Source: Corbicula japonica
Lineage: Eukaryota; Mollusca; Bivalvia; Venerida; Cyrenidae
Assembly (NCBI GenBank): GCA_038501625.1
Contig: JAZAYU010000010.1
Location: forward strand, 11,371,604 to 11,435,603
DNA length: 64,000 bases
Direction: 5' to 3'
Made by a program: the position numbers and the translations under genes. Shown piece after piece: positions 12,326-24,822 of the stretch. The notes under the pieces were generated by a model. It worked only from the letters and a program-made list of their open reading frames with translations. It ran no database searches and was not told the origin of the DNA. How positions within the stretch are numbered: the first letter of the stretch is position 1; every line of letters begins with the position of its first letter.

Positions 12326-13069
12326 CCTCTAAATATGCTCTTTAGGAATATGCATGAAGAAGTCATGCTTTACAGGAATTTTGAAAGAATTCTACAGTCC
12401 AATTAAAACCAGTCCTACATCAAAAAAAGCAAATATATTTTCAGGTTTCCATGCTCAGTTTTATTACCTCCAGCCTTGCACTAGTTGCCCATGGGATACT
12501 TAATGCATTATAATTGGAGTACAGGGTTAAAACAATAGAGCAGGTTTAAAAGAAAATCCCCTAAATTTGAAACCATTCCATCATTTATATGCCAAACTAT
12601 TGTAACTGTTCATAAATACAGAAGGTTATACAACAGTTTTTGCTGATCTCAAGATTAAACCTCTGTTCTGGTTATTGAACCTTAGACAGAAACACTGCAC
12701 AATCCCTGATTATGCCCCATACTGTGTGATTTACACCCAGAAACATTTCTAATTTGATCATTTACTAGTTTTCTTGAATCAGATGAAACATTCCTGACAA
12801 AAAAACAACATCAGATTTTCAACGTCTTATCCAATAGGAGACGTAAAAATACCTAGGAGAAATACATCATGATACAATCTGAAGATATCGCTCGAATCCT
12901 ACTGAGAAACTGTGTTTCTTTCTTTATTTCGGGAATATCGATCCTAATTTTAAATATTACACATCTGAAATAGCTAATAATTGATAAGACATTACAACTA
13001 GTATTGCAATACATAAAAAAATTGGTTGAGAGCTTAAAGATGAAGAATCTTTTGTAAAAGTTCAAGGTT
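12326..13069. other. Intergenic, minor family A relic
   Basis: 12470-12535 resembles a family A right end (gcccatgggatac ... ggagtacagggttaaa). A 76-codon minus frame at 12853-13083 has no recognisable motif. Confidence 0.45.
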
Positions 13070-13146
13070 TCAAGGTTGATCATAAAACTGTCAGTTTGGA
13101 GACCAGTCTAAAATCTCAAGCATCTGGCTGGCTAAAATGGAAACTA
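13070..13146. mobile_element. Family B half-element
   Basis: Only one arm: ggttgatcataaaactgtca ... catctggctggctaaaatgg. Confidence 0.65.
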
Positions 13147-13498
13147 GTAATCCATGCATAGAAACTTGAATTTTCTTTTATTATTTTGAGAAGTAAATTT
13201 TTTGTCAGACTTTACTGCCAATTCTTTAAACTATTTAATTTTGCTTAAAAAAATGGCAGTGTCAGATGTCGACTGACACCATGAGCACTGAATTTTGTTC
13301 TTTTAGAAAAGCCAATCACCTCTGTTCCATGTTATGTCCTGACCTGATTTGCTTTTAACCATATTGTTTCCTCAAACCTTCACATTTCATCAACTTATTT
13401 TCAAACTCTGGGCAACATTTTCTTGTCATGTTATTGTTCTATAAGGTTACTATGCCCGATATAATGTATTTCACCAAAATAAAAAGCCCAGGACTTAC

Positions 13499-13535
13499 CA
13501 TTTGATGACGTTCCATTCTGTACAAGACAGGCCAT
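13499..13535 (-). CDS. Possible first coding exon of an unidentified minus-strand gene
   Basis: On the minus strand an ATG at 13535 in good context (gacATGG) reads MACLVQNGTSSN and runs into AAATG|GTAAGT at 13499/13498, a consensus splice donor in phase 1. Upstream DNA to about 13630 is unusually free of repeats and could be 5' UTR. No following exon was found in 1-13.4 kb, so the gene would need a long first intron or continue outside the window. I do not recognise the protein. A chance match is possible. Confidence 0.3.
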
Positions 13536-13629
13536 GTCTATTTGGGAATTGCCAAGGGGTAAAACAAGGGGCCGTTTGCTTTCCGTCCCTATTCTGACAC
13601 TTTAATGAATCCAGCTCGAAAGAAACATT

Positions 13630-16039
13630 TATACAACATCCAAACTCCAAAACTGTCAAGGCCACAGAAATCAATAAAATTTAATATCACTTATTTTTAC
13701 ATTTTTAATTGTTTTCTGTGACAATAAGGAACATGTGTTGCTGTTATTTTTTCGTAAAATTTAACTGGAACATCTTTTGGTCAATCAAAATTGTCTGTAT
13801 ATTTTTATAATCGGAATTTCCTAATATTTATGGAACATGATTCTATTTTGGTCACTCAAGATGTCCATATATTTATGTCATGTGCATCTCCAAATATTTC
13901 AAATGCAAATAAATTAATAAATTAATTAATTAATCCTAAACTAATAAATTCTAATATTTCCTAAGTTCTATACAGTACAATACTTATTGTTTATTAAATA
14001 AATAATTGGTCCAAATATGTCTGTTGATCCCAACAAATTATTTCATGACACTACTCCAAACCGTAAAATTCATTCTACTTTCACTTTCAAAATATCCTCA
14101 AATCATACGTACAAGAATCAAAATTTTCCATTATCTTCACGCCAGTTTCCTAGAGCTCAAATAAAATATTAAAACGCCAAAGACACAATCAGTATCCAAC
14201 ACAGGTTCCAATCAAACGGCATCGCTTTCAACAATACAGTCTTCAATGCCAGCGGAAACCACCCCCTCAACCTGCGACGACAGCAGTGACGGTACCATCA
14301 GCTGATGGCAAACACCGGCTCCCGGCATAATCTGCCAATATTATCTTCAAGTCAGCAGATTTACCTTTCCACTGATTGTGTAGATTAAAGCATACTGTCA
14401 CTCATCATTTTCTTTCTCCCAAAAAATCCTTCACAGGTAATATAGGTAACAGTCGAGTATCTTTGGTATTCCATCTCCCGAACAATACACATACAAATAT
14501 CACCTCTGTGTATCTGCAGAATAGATAACTTCCAGCATTTGGAATCCTTAACATGCTAATATACCTTTTGCATTGGATCAAAATTTACCTTGAAGCCACT
14601 AGCAATAACCACCAAATTGTTCCTAACTTCTTATGAACACATTATAAGTTTTGCACTTTTTCCTCACATTTCGTTGTTCATATCCATGCTTGTTCTTATC
14701 ATAACAAGCTAATGGCACCGTTAATTCCTTCCAGAAATTTCTCTTTCCTCTACGTTTGAAAAATAAACTCCTCGAAAAATCAGTTCCTGATCATATTCAA
14801 TTGCTAGAAATATACACGGGAAATTCCTGCTTAAGAACTTATCCCGAGCTGTTTGAAAGGCATCTTCGAAAAAGCCAAATTTTTTTAAATACACCACTTC
14901 TTGGAATTTTTGAAATGATAAGATATTATTCGGCTTCTGCTCTTTATAATCTATCTAAACATCTCATTGATGATATGTGCTTCAGAACACTACTCTCATG
15001 ATATTCATAAGGATAAAAGTTGTTTACAAACATTTACTGAGCTCCTAAACAAACCCAAACTTTTCCAAAAACTGATAAGCCAATCCCAGCAGCCTTTATT
15101 CACATATTTACAACAAGGATCTTTGTTTACCTTATTGAGTGGGAAACTAACATTCAGGTCTCCAAGATCCGACTGGCTGATATATAGGACTGTCTCGGAA
15201 CTGACCGATGGGCAGCTCCAAATCTGAGTCTGCTTTTCAATGTCAGTTTCCTTCGGATGGGGGCCAGACCGCTGGTGAGCTCCAAATCTGGACCTGGTTT
15301 TCATTCAGTTTCCCTTTCCTGGGGCCTGATCCCTGGGCTTCTTCATGTTTATTCCAGTTTTCATAGATAACTGTTCTATTCCACCCACCATCCCAAACAA
15401 CACATTTCCAGTTATCAAACAAACAAACAGTCTCATTAGGATTACCTAGGTGGGACCTGGACTCTGTTGCCACAATTCTGAAATTAATTTTGTACATTCT
15501 GTATGACCTGTGTTGAGGGATACCATTTTTGATATTTGAAAGCAGAACATTTTAAATGACATAACATCAAGAAGCATATAGAACCTTTTCACTTGAGCTG
15601 TACCGACTTGGATCAGGTGCTTGCAAGGTAAATGACGCCAGTTTTCAGCTCAACTGGAAACACACTGGTCCATCTATTCCATAAATTCTGGCACAGGAGG
15701 TGTCATGGTCAGGATGGGGGACTCGGCGGTCAAGACAACAGGACTACGGTACATTGTACCTTTAAGCATGGGATAATCCCATCACCTTAGACTTCAAACA
15801 AATTGAGAATTCTGAGAGTAAACAATTTCACTGTAAAATGAAATGAGTAAATCTGTCATAGTTGCTCATCTGAAGTGTTGATGGGGCTCACCAACTGATC
15901 TTATCTTGCAGGATTGGTTTGGAATACTTCTAGATCAGCATAAACAGATATAAATATTCAACTTAACAGTTATTGCGAGAGGGAATTCTGAGGGAATTTG
16001 AAGTTATCATACTGCACCTCATGAACAGCTTATAATCCT
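13630..16039. other. Intergenic, no recognised gene
   Basis: AT-rich with simple (attaa) runs at about 13905-13935 and a more GC-rich patch at 14210-14335. 15200-15310 has a short direct duplication (agctccaaatctg twice, 71 bp apart). Overlapping frames at 14756-15497 show no conserved motif. Confidence 0.45.
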
Positions 16040-16146
16040 GTATGCACATCTTGAAAAATGATGGCATTGTCTGATTCCTGCATTTAAAGGTTCCTGATCA
16101 TGTATCAGGACAATTCAAAGGTTTGTCTATGGAGGAAAGGGTTAAC
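16040..16146. mobile_element. Family A fragment
   Basis: Keeps the right end ggtttgtctatggaggaaag plus a decayed hairpin (gatggcattgtctgattcc). Confidence 0.55.
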
Positions 16147-16357
16147 AAAAAGTATGTGGCTATGTTCTTCCTATGATGTTCTGCCATCAAAGTGTTCCCT
16201 TGTAGATAAAAATAAGGCCGATCAGCACTGAAGCAAAACAAATTGGTCATAAAGCATCTTAAATACCCATGAATGTGAGTATTTCTGGTAGTTAAAAACA
16301 ACTGTTGGTTGCAAGATGCACTAGTGCACATCCATTATTTGTTCTAGACCATATGTC

Positions 16358-16531
16358 TATCCCTTTACTCCATATATACAGGCTTTATTGTGTGAGCACA
16401 GATGTGCCAGCTGATCTGGATCTAAACTGGTTCTTCTTGATCAGAAAATCCCTATGTACGAATGTGCCAATAATTATCTAGATCAACGCTGTTTGCCTAT
16501 GCCATAAAGTCATTTCAATGGAGAAAAGGGC
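16358..16531. mobile_element. Family A MITE, internally deleted
   Basis: Ends atccctttactccatatata and tcaatggagaaaagggct; the left hairpin lost its first arm. Confidence 0.7.
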
Positions 16532-16637
16532 TTTCATTGAAGATCATATAATTAAAGTAATAAATTTTATCTTACATTTGTTACCACCAACCAGATTCAA
16601 CCTCAGCTATTCCTGGGGCAGAACCAGAATTTCACTT

Positions 16638-16640
16638 TGT

Positions 16641-16674
<34 letters not shown>

Positions 16675-16692
16675 GGGGATGGAGGGGTGAGG
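16638..16692 (+). repeat. (GT)n followed by poly-G tract
   Basis: gtgtgtgtgtgtgtg runs into 18 consecutive G, then aggggatggaggggtgaggg. It is strongly strand-asymmetric and has G-quadruplex potential. Length may be unreliable from sequencing slippage. Confidence 0.9.
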
Positions 16693-17819
16693 GGGATGAA
16701 TTCAGATTATTCTTTAAATCTAGCGCTCATTGGCCTTTGCATTCCCATCATCCATTTAATGCCATTTGCCAGTGTCTTTCAGTTGGAGAGGGGACTCATG
16801 GATTTTTTTCTTGATTTAGTTTTGTTGGAAAGGTATAGCATACCAGTTACATCAGAAACTTATGACAATGTTGCACATCTGCATAAATGACCTTTAAGTA
16901 TTCTCTTCAATAAATGACCATAGTTCTAAATGACCTTGAAATGTTCTCATAAATAAATCATAGTTCATGGACAATGTTGCACAATATAATCTCACCTTGA
17001 AATGTCCTCCAAAATTAGATGAACCGTAGCATTACACAGCCTTGTGGCTTATCACCACCTACACTTATATTTTGTGCGCTTCTCTACCAGAAAGTGCACA
17101 CTTAAGCCGAGAAATTCATCAATTGATGCCTGAAAGATATTACACCACCTTCGGGGTAACATTAAAATTCCACATTTCCAGATGTATCTCTTGGAATAGC
17201 AGCTGATATTTCAAAAGATAAATCAGTCCTCAAAAAGAAAGTGGTTAAAACCCTTCATATTTCTAACAGAGATATTAATCAAAATTCTATTGACAGATAA
17301 CAGAGACCCAATAGTAAATTGAGGAAATTTTTTCACACTTTCTGTGTCTAAAAGACATAGAGCATATTTGTATGTTAAAATGAAATATCGATAATTTAAC
17401 TGATAAGTGAAACACCAGAAACTGTTATTTTCACAAGTGGCATAGCCTTGAGTCAAACTGTTATTTTCATGTGCAGCAAAGCCAAAATTAATTGGAATCT
17501 AGTCTTTTCACCTTTGGGATAAATGCAATATGCCATGTAGTAATGGGTTAAAATGCAGCTTTTGGGGAAAATTTCTGAAGTTTTTACTTGTAAAGAGAAA
17601 TTTTGATTGAGTCATCAACCATTACCGCAAAGACCACAAAAGTCTGAGTTATGACTTCATTGGCAGTGTAGCACATTGGTGATATAAACAAGCAAAATAC
17701 TTTTAATTCCAACTGGTGAAGACATATGCAGCAAACCAATGACATCTTGTCAGTGCTAGGTGATCTGAAGCTTTAACCGGAGCAAACTGTTCCTCAATGT
17801 TCCATGAAAGACAATCTCA
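16693..17819. other. Intergenic, no recognised gene
   Basis: No gene seen; a weak family A right-end relic at 17507-17553 (ggataaatgcaatatgccatg ... gtaatgggtta). Confidence 0.45.
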
Positions 17820-17953
17820 GCCCAAGATCATAAAACTAAGATTGGAGACCAGTCTCAAAACTCAAACATCTGATTGGCTGAAATGGTGACTGGTTGCAAT
17901 TCAGCCAGTCAGATGCTTTAGATTTGAGACTGGTCTCAAGATATAGCCCTGAG
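17820..17953. mobile_element. Family B foldback MITE
   Basis: cccaagatcataaaactaag ... gagactggtctcaagatata; the right terminal 15 bp is eroded. Confidence 0.8.
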
Positions 17954-19057
17954 CAGTGACTTGTGCCGTCAACTTTAAACCTAGAAGATGATAGAGAGGA
18001 GAGAAAATTCAACTGTCATAAAAAAATTTTGTACCTTTTAGTGACCTAGAATGATAAATATACTTGTAAGTGCCTTTTAGTGAACAAGAATGATAAATAT
18101 ACAATCAGATTCTGTGACTACCTGTTTATCGAAAGCGCAGCAGTGTACCAAATTTTCTGTTATGGAATGCTGAAAACAATGTTAACAATGGTGATTCATT
18201 GGAATTACATCGGAAACAATAATTCTTTTTTATGACGTTATGACGAAAGTGCACATTTTTGCGATCAATTTTGTATCATAATTCTTTTATTCTTCAGGTA
18301 TTAAATAAAGAACGTAATTTCATTACTAACTCCCTAATGAAAAATTCTCTTGTTTATGGCTTTTCAATTTAGAAAGGTGATTGCAAATTTGGCAAGCATA
18401 TGCATGTTATTATGACTGGCTATGTTTGCTTGCAGATATAAACGAAATAAATAGCAACAAGAAAATGGCAAGATCTGAAAAAGCCATCTTCTTTCCAGAC
18501 AGATAATCTGAAGTTATTTTTTCATTTCTCTAAAAACAACCTTAGAAATGTATTTAAATGAACATTACTGGCAAATCGTCATAAACCAATAGAGAAAACC
18601 CTACATGGGGTATGAATGAACTTCTGCTTTATCAATTTGTATTATGAAGGTGAGTTCGTTATTCTGTACTTTTATTTAAACCCTTGTGGTTGTGGTTTGA
18701 CTCTTTATTATATACCCATGAATGATTTTAGCATAGTGTATCGTTAATCCGCAAAATTGATGCAACTCGTCAGATTAGAAATTCCGTATCAAACAATGTC
18801 CAGCTTCCCCTGTTCTATGTGACGTCATATACTACTTCACACTAGGTTGTCATAATTTTCCGGCACATAACGAACTCCAAAATAGGAAATTTCCGTCGCA
18901 GTTTTACAAACGTTACGGTATTTTTACGCCATTCATAAATTTACTATCGCGTTACTATTTTTATTTCTGCTATTATGTAAACCATGTTTTTGACTAAACT
19001 TTTGTTGTTTAGTTTATTTAAATTTGTTTTGAGCGAGAAGGGTATATAATAAAAGGA
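17954..19057. other. Intergenic, no recognised gene
   Basis: An 18810-18910 patch contains gacgtcatatac and ccggcacataacg, but no promoter can be supported. No coding motif. Confidence 0.45.
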
Positions 19058-19208
19058 ACATTATTACAGTATGCATTCTGTAGGTTCGTATTATTTCTCA
19101 TTGCGTATGTAACCGCATCACGCTCGACCTTTGGTCTTGCACGATATTGTTTACATACCCAACTAGAAATATACGAACCTACAGAATGCATACTGTTATA
19201 ATATTCCA
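19058..19208. mobile_element. Long hairpin, possible foldback element
   Basis: acagtatgcattctgtaggt (19066 on) is matched in reverse complement by acctacagaatgcatactgt (19178-19197), and inner arms also pair (gcgtatgtaa / tttacatac). The loop is about 40 bp (gcatcacgctcgacctttgg). Unlike families A-C. Confidence 0.75.
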
Positions 19209-19260
19209 TATTTACTTCATGGATATGGCTAACCCAACTAGCATACATCCAAATAAGCCT

Positions 19261-19406
19261 GGGTTGAAGGTTATAAAACTGAGATTGGAAACCAGTCTCA
19301 AATCTCAAGCATCTGAATGGCTGAAATGGCGACTGGTCGCCATTTCAGCCAATCAGATGCTTGAGATTTGAGACTGGTTTCCAAACTCAGTTTTATAACT
19401 TTCTGC
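19261..19406. mobile_element. Family B foldback MITE next to family A remnant
   Basis: gaaggttataaaactgagat with near-perfect arms about a gcgactggtcgc centre. Followed immediately by family A sequence. Confidence 0.9.
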
Positions 19407-19550
19407 CTTGCCTTCAGGATCTACATGGTTTGCTTCTTGGTCAGAATAAAAAAATAACTAAACAAAAAAGCAAACACTCAGTAGATACTAATTCATATCA
19501 GAATGCTCATTATATCTGCCGGCTGGTCTGATCTTCACAAATCACAGAAT
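19407..19550 (+). mobile_element. Family A remnant
   Basis: ttcaggatctacatggtttg, then cttcttggtcagaataaaa spacer and a decayed right hairpin. The left hairpin was replaced or displaced by the family B copy. Confidence 0.65.
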
Positions 19551-19704
19551 CATGGGATATAGCATGATTAGATTTATGTTTGTGGACACTTAATTTCATG
19601 CTTCTTGGTTAACAGAATTTTCATGTGTTCTTCAACAGATTTCAATAGATTCAGAAAGTGCAATCCATTTTGCCAAAAAAAAAAAACAATCAAAAGAAAT
19701 CAGT

Positions 19705-20194
19705 AAGGCCAGAGAAAAAAATTATTAGATTCTCATCCCGATTTTGGGAAAAAAAGGTGCGGGTGGACACTTTTTAATTTTTATTTTTTATTAACGAAAT
19801 ACCTGAGAACAGAAGTAAAAACTAACTTAAAATCTGAGAAAATGGCATTTATAGTTACCAGAACCTTTGGTGTAGAATATTCATCCAATTTTTCAATCTT
19901 CCAAAAAATCAAGATAACAACCTACAAAAGTAGCAGGTTGGTGCCTATTCTTGCTTGAAAAGCCATACCAGTCTTTATTAGTGACACTATCACCTTTGGT
20001 AAGCTTTGAAATGATGAACATTTTATTTTATTATTCTCGGTCTTGTTATTTTCATATCCGGGATGGTCGAAAACCCATTCTGTCCGGAACAGAATATGTT
20101 CCGATTTTTTTACCAATAAATTTTTTTGAGGCAGGTGGTTTTGGACAGGGGCGGGCGGGGATGAGAATCTAAAATATTTTTTCTATTGCCTAAA
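19705..20194. mobile_element. MITE-like element with about 35-bp terminal inverted repeats
   Basis: Left aaggccagagaaaaaaatta, ttagattctcatcccg; right cggggatgagaatctaaaat, attttttctattgcct. The inner part carries gcgggtggac opposite gtggttttggacagg. No coding capacity seen. No clear target duplication, so ends are approximate. Confidence 0.65.
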
Positions 20195-20877
20195 CAGAAT
20201 TGAAATGTTTCAAATTTAGTGAATCTAAGACCAGATTTCATCAGGGTCACTTATGAGGCTGAGCTACCCAACTACCAATCATTACTCAGTATCTTCAAAC
20301 ATTGGTTTTCAACTTCCCTAAATCAATTACTGCTACAACTGTACAAGTGCCTTAAAAATCCTGAACAGATAAGACCACCCATAGATCCCATTTACAGCTT
20401 TAATTGTTCATTTAATCTAGACTTCAAAAAAAGCTTTCTGACATTTTTTTTGTTGCATTCGACTGCCAACTGCCAGATTTACTGGCCTGGCTATAGATTG
20501 ATTTATTAACTTGCAGGTTGAATTCGATACCATATTTTGGATGCCTATTCCGTTTGAAGTGCTCCACATGAACCTGGGTTCATTACTGACTCTAAACAAA
20601 CTTTACCTCATTCAGTCCAAGAATTCCCGTTTGTTAATTAAGTTTATCAACTGTTTCGGTTCCATTACATTTATTTCTATTTTCTTCTCAGAAGCAGCAA
20701 TGCTTTTCAGTTTACATTGAGTTCAATGCAAACATACAGAGCAAATTACCTGACCACAATGTATTAGCCAAATATCACCGATTGTTGTTATTTTTTCAAC
20801 CAGGGAGAAACAGTTAACTGTGACTCAACTAACAAAATACATATGGCCCTTGAGCAATGTGGATAATCTGTACTTTG
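20195..20877. other. Intergenic, no recognised gene
   Basis: Three overlapping frames of 60-96 codons lie here with no recognisable domain. Confidence 0.4.
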
Positions 20878-21022
20878 CCCAAGATCATAAAACTAAATCT
20901 GGAGATCAGTCTCAAATCTCAAGGATCTGATTGGCTGAAATGGCGACTTGTCGCCATTTCAGCCAATCAGATCCTTGAGATTTGAGACTGATCTCAAAAC
21001 TTAGTTTTATGATCCTGGGCCC
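20878..21022. mobile_element. Family B foldback MITE, 'AAGATCATAAAAC' subtype
   Basis: gcccaagatcataaaactaa ... ttagttttatgatcctgggc. The arms are nearly identical around gcgacttgtcgc, so this is a young copy. Confidence 0.92.
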
Positions 21023-21643
21023 TTGTGGTGCTTAATGTTTATTTTACATCTTTTTTTTTTCAGTTAACCAAATAATTATCAACCTTCCAGTTGAAAATCA
21101 GCAAACGCGCAGCTGCTCGCCACTGTTAATAATTGGTTTCAGTGGTAATTTTTTCAAACTTTGTCAGATTGAGGTAAATTTCAAGAGAAGTTTAATAGCT
21201 AAAAACTTTGGTTCCCCTATTGTATTACAAGACAAATTCATGAAATGAAAATTACCCAGCAAGAAGTATCATGGCTTTTTTTATCGATTTTCAGCCCATA
21301 TTCTGTGATGTTCCCAAAGGCAAAACATATAATTTTTTCCCAATTTGAGAAGAAAAATTCCTAAATGAATCAATACAAAATATTCTGACAAAAAAATCGT
21401 GTAACCTTTCATTTCATTTAGTTTACAAAAGATTGCAGCTTGTTAATCAGTCGTCATTAATCTGAAATTATTGATAATAGAAAATATGTGTAAACTTTTT
21501 TATTCCCAACTGATGCAAAAGTAATTCTAATTTCTGGCAAAACTATGTGAAATTTCCCAATTCCTTGGGTATGGGTCTCATTCCCATAGATCCAAAATGA
21601 TGATAAAAAGCCCAGAGTATTCATCTTTTTTTGGCAATGTATC
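21023..21643. other. Intergenic, no recognised feature
   Basis: No gene, RNA or repeat recognised. Confidence 0.5.
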
Positions 21644-21719
21644 ACTTCAGCCAATCAGATGCTTGAGATTTGTGACTGGACAGGCCTGCAATCTCAGTTT
21701 TATAATCTTGGGTCCTGGG
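21644..21719. mobile_element. Family B half-element
   Basis: Right arm only: cacttcagccaatcagatgc ... tcagttttataatcttgggt. Confidence 0.75.
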
Positions 21720-22288
21720 AAGGAAAAGGCTTGAAGTTTGGAAATTAGGCCAACTGAAAATTAATGAAAGCAGCATTAAACTGCCACAAAGACAAGACAT
21801 GACACTGAAATGCTGAACACTGTAAATCAGAAACTTGAAATTCAAAATGCACTTTGTTACAAGAGCATCTGCACTATAAAATATACCCCACATAACAATG
21901 ATGGTATGCATAAATTGTTTAACTCATTAATCAGTGCCACTCATTTATTATCTTTATTTTTTTTGTTGCTGCAAGAAAGAGGAGATTCTTTCATGTACTT
22001 CCAACTTTGGCATCAATTATCTTTAATTTGCATGGCATTTGTTTTTGTTGTTGTTTGTTGGTGCAAAAAAAGGAAATTCTTTAAATTAATACCATCTTCA
22101 CGTAAATTTCTTAATTTGCAAGGCATTTGTCATATACCATAAAATTCCTTTTGAAACTGTACGCTTATTATTTATATTAATCATTTTAAATCAAATATTA
22201 GATTGTGACAGATATAGGATAATAAATATGGAATAATTGATTTTTTCCCTAAAAGTTATATAAGCATTTACTAGAAGTCAGATCAGCA
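21720..22288. other. Intergenic, no recognised gene
   Basis: A 110-codon plus frame at 21810-22142 is hydrophobic in its middle but has no recognisable domain or splice context. Confidence 0.4.
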
Positions 22289-22676
22289 TACAAGGCTTTT
22301 CATCCTACATAACAGAGGCCTGTATCAGGCCACTTCCCAATCCAAAGGTATAGCATTTTTTTCCAACTGTGGCAGAATTTCTTCCCAAAATGGTAGGTAA
22401 GATTCCCAAAATGCTAGGTAAGATGTCCAAAAATTGATCAAAATCCTCTGAGACTCAGAGAGGAATTTGAATATTGATGTCTGAAAAATGATGTTTTCAA
22501 AATTAAAATCTTAGTTGAAAATACTTATTACTCATCAAATTTATAAACTTGTATTTATCTGTCAAGTAATTTTGTTTTCCAAAAATAAACAATTATCGTG
22601 CATCAATTTCCCAATCTGACAGGACTGGCCAGGGCCTCTTCCCAATTTTCTGATGAAAAGCCCTGGCGCACACATC
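22289..22676. mobile_element. MITE with AGGCTTTTCATC ends
   Basis: Terminal repeats aaggcttttcatc (22290) and gatgaaaagccctgg (22659); just inside, ggccacttcccaat pairs loosely with ggcctcttcccaatttt. The ends resemble family C (CAGGGCTTTTT). Confidence 0.6.
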
Positions 22677-22856
22677 CATGTAGTCTAAAACTTGGACTGT
22701 ACACTGTCTGCTATACCATTTATAAATTAAGTACATTTCTGTGAACGATCCCCTATGAACAATGAATGGCCTTAATTAACCAGAAAGTTGCACATGTGTT
22801 TAAAGGCTACATAATGAGGGGAAGGGTTTACGCAATGCTATCATAATGATTGTCAG

Positions 22857-23094
22857 TTAACCCTTTCCTGTATAGATACACCTTTATTGCTAGGGCGAAC
22901 AGTTTAGATCCAGATGCCGGCACATCAGTGCCATCTGATCAGGATCTAAACTGTTTGCTTTTTGATTCATTAGGTTATTTCTGACGAAAATGCGACCAGT
23001 GCAGATCCTGATCAGACGGCACAGATGTGCCGGCTGATCTGGATCTACACTGGTCGCACATGCATAAAAATTAATATATCAAGGAAAGGGTTAA
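22857..23094 (-). mobile_element. Family A MITE, canonical
   Basis: Full-length; spacer in reverse (gattcattaggttatttctg). Outer ends ttaaccctttcctgtataga / tcaaggaaagggttaa. The tip of the left hairpin has lost a few bases. Confidence 0.92.
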
Positions 23095-23288
23095 GATAAT
23101 GACTCCAATCAAATGCTTAGAGCACAGAATGATAATCTCCATTAAACTTCAGACTTTAACTTAAATAAGATTTCTACCTTATATTTCCTTTTGAATTGCA
23201 ACCATTCCAAACTACTGAAATGTCTTAATGTCAAATGATCATTTTCTACTATAGTTCTAAACAACAAAATCTGCAAAGCTTTGTGTAT

Positions 23289-23529
23289 TTAACCCTTTCC
23301 TGTATAGATACGCATTTTTACGCATGTGCGACCAGTGTAGATCCAGATCAGCCGGCACATTCGTGCCGTCTGATCAGGATCTGCACTGGTCGCATTTTGG
23401 TCAGAAATAACCTAATGAATCTAAAGGCAAACAGTTTAGATCCTGATCAGACGGCATGGATGTGCAGGCTGATCTGGATCTAAACTGTTTGCCCTAGCAA
23501 TAAAGGTGTGTCTGTACAGGAAAGGGTAA
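23289..23529 (+). mobile_element. Family A MITE, canonical
   Basis: Full-length, spacer forward, both hairpins nearly perfect, 195 bp from the copy at 22857 and in opposite orientation. It is open in one frame almost throughout, producing the spurious '[18 protein letters not shown]' peptide. Confidence 0.93.
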
Positions 23530-24642
23530 GTAAGAATTGAATGTTTGAGCAGGCTCCAAGAAACACTCAAAGCCTAGCTAAGACAGCTTTGACTTCAAGA
23601 AACCTGCAAAATTATGTTTTAAATACCTTTATCTTTATGCAACTTTAAATGCTTACAATAAATGCTTATGATAACAAGGTATGATCATCATTTTTATGCT
23701 CACATAAATTTTGCTAAAACAATAAAAAACAAATTTGATAATGGAAAGTTGAAACCAGTAGATAATTCTGGCTTTCCAACGATTAGGGTTTCTCAGCCTT
23801 GCTTCTGGAAATAGTGTGGAATCAAGGGACATGAGGGTCTGTCACCCTATGTAATGTTATGCCTAGATTTATCCATCCAGTATTTAATTTATAGCAATTG
23901 TTTACCTGTTGTTGTCTTTCTTCAGGTTCTTCTTGCTTCTTATTTCTCGACTATTTCATGTTACCCAATCTGAAAAAAAAGACAATATATATTATATTTT
24001 ATGTTGTTTTGTGTGAATGTGGAAATGTTTTAGAGTAACAAATAAACACTATCACAAACCAAAAGGCCTGAAAAAACTAACAGAATTGCATAATTGACTT
24101 GAATTATGGCAGAGTTGACTTGGACATTAGATGGCAGATTTTAGTTAGACAGATTGCAGACAAAAACCTGCCTGAAATCATTCTAAGTAGTTCACCAAGC
24201 CTCAAGGACATCTGCAAGTGGCAAGACATGCCTTACTTCTTTCAGCTGGTAAAATTGTTTGCATACTCCGACACAGACATTTATTTGACGGAATATGTTA
24301 TTTAACAGGACATTCGTAACTGTTGTTTCTTAATACAATCTGAAGAGGAAGCTTCAATCACAGTGTTCGGCATGGAATCAAGGAAACATAACTCACTTAG
24401 GATGCCAGCTACATGTCCAAATCTCTAATATTCTGGGCAAACAATCAGCAAATAGTTGTATATTCAGCAACACTCTATGACATTTACAACAAGACAAAAT
24501 AAAAAGATTTACAAGAGAGCACGGTGGTCCTTTAATTGCTCACCTGACTTACCAAAAGAAGCAATCATAATCAATAATAGATCAGAAGAAAGCCTTTACC
24601 AGAAAATCTCTATCCTGGAATATTTGATGTATCAACAAGCAT
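23530..24642. other. Intergenic, no supported gene
   Basis: A 68-codon frame at 24099-24305 has no recognisable domain. An exon-like 64-bp minus interval at 23906-23969 has splice signals but stops in all frames. Confidence 0.4.
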
Positions 24643-24822
24643 GTATGAGTGCGACTAATGTAGATCTACTATCAGCTGGCACATCATTCTGTGCCATTGC
24701 ATCTTGTTCTACACTGGTCGATTCTTGGTCAGAAAAGAACCAATGAATGCACCAGATAACAGTGCAGATCCTGACCAGACTGCAAAGATTATCTGAATCT
24801 ACACTGTTTGCCTTTACAATGT
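24643..24822. mobile_element. Family A MITE, eroded
   Basis: Both hairpins recognisable (gtagatctactatcagctgg ... gattcttggtcagaaaagaa ... gtgcagatcctgaccagact); outer ends lost. Confidence 0.7.

Noticed and set aside
16518..16890. ORFs rich in Cys/Gly
   Set aside because: Produced by the GT/poly-G tract.
23906..23969. Minus-strand exon between TTTTTTTTCAG and GTAAAC
   Set aside because: All three frames contain a stop and no neighbouring exon was found; at best an untranslated exon.
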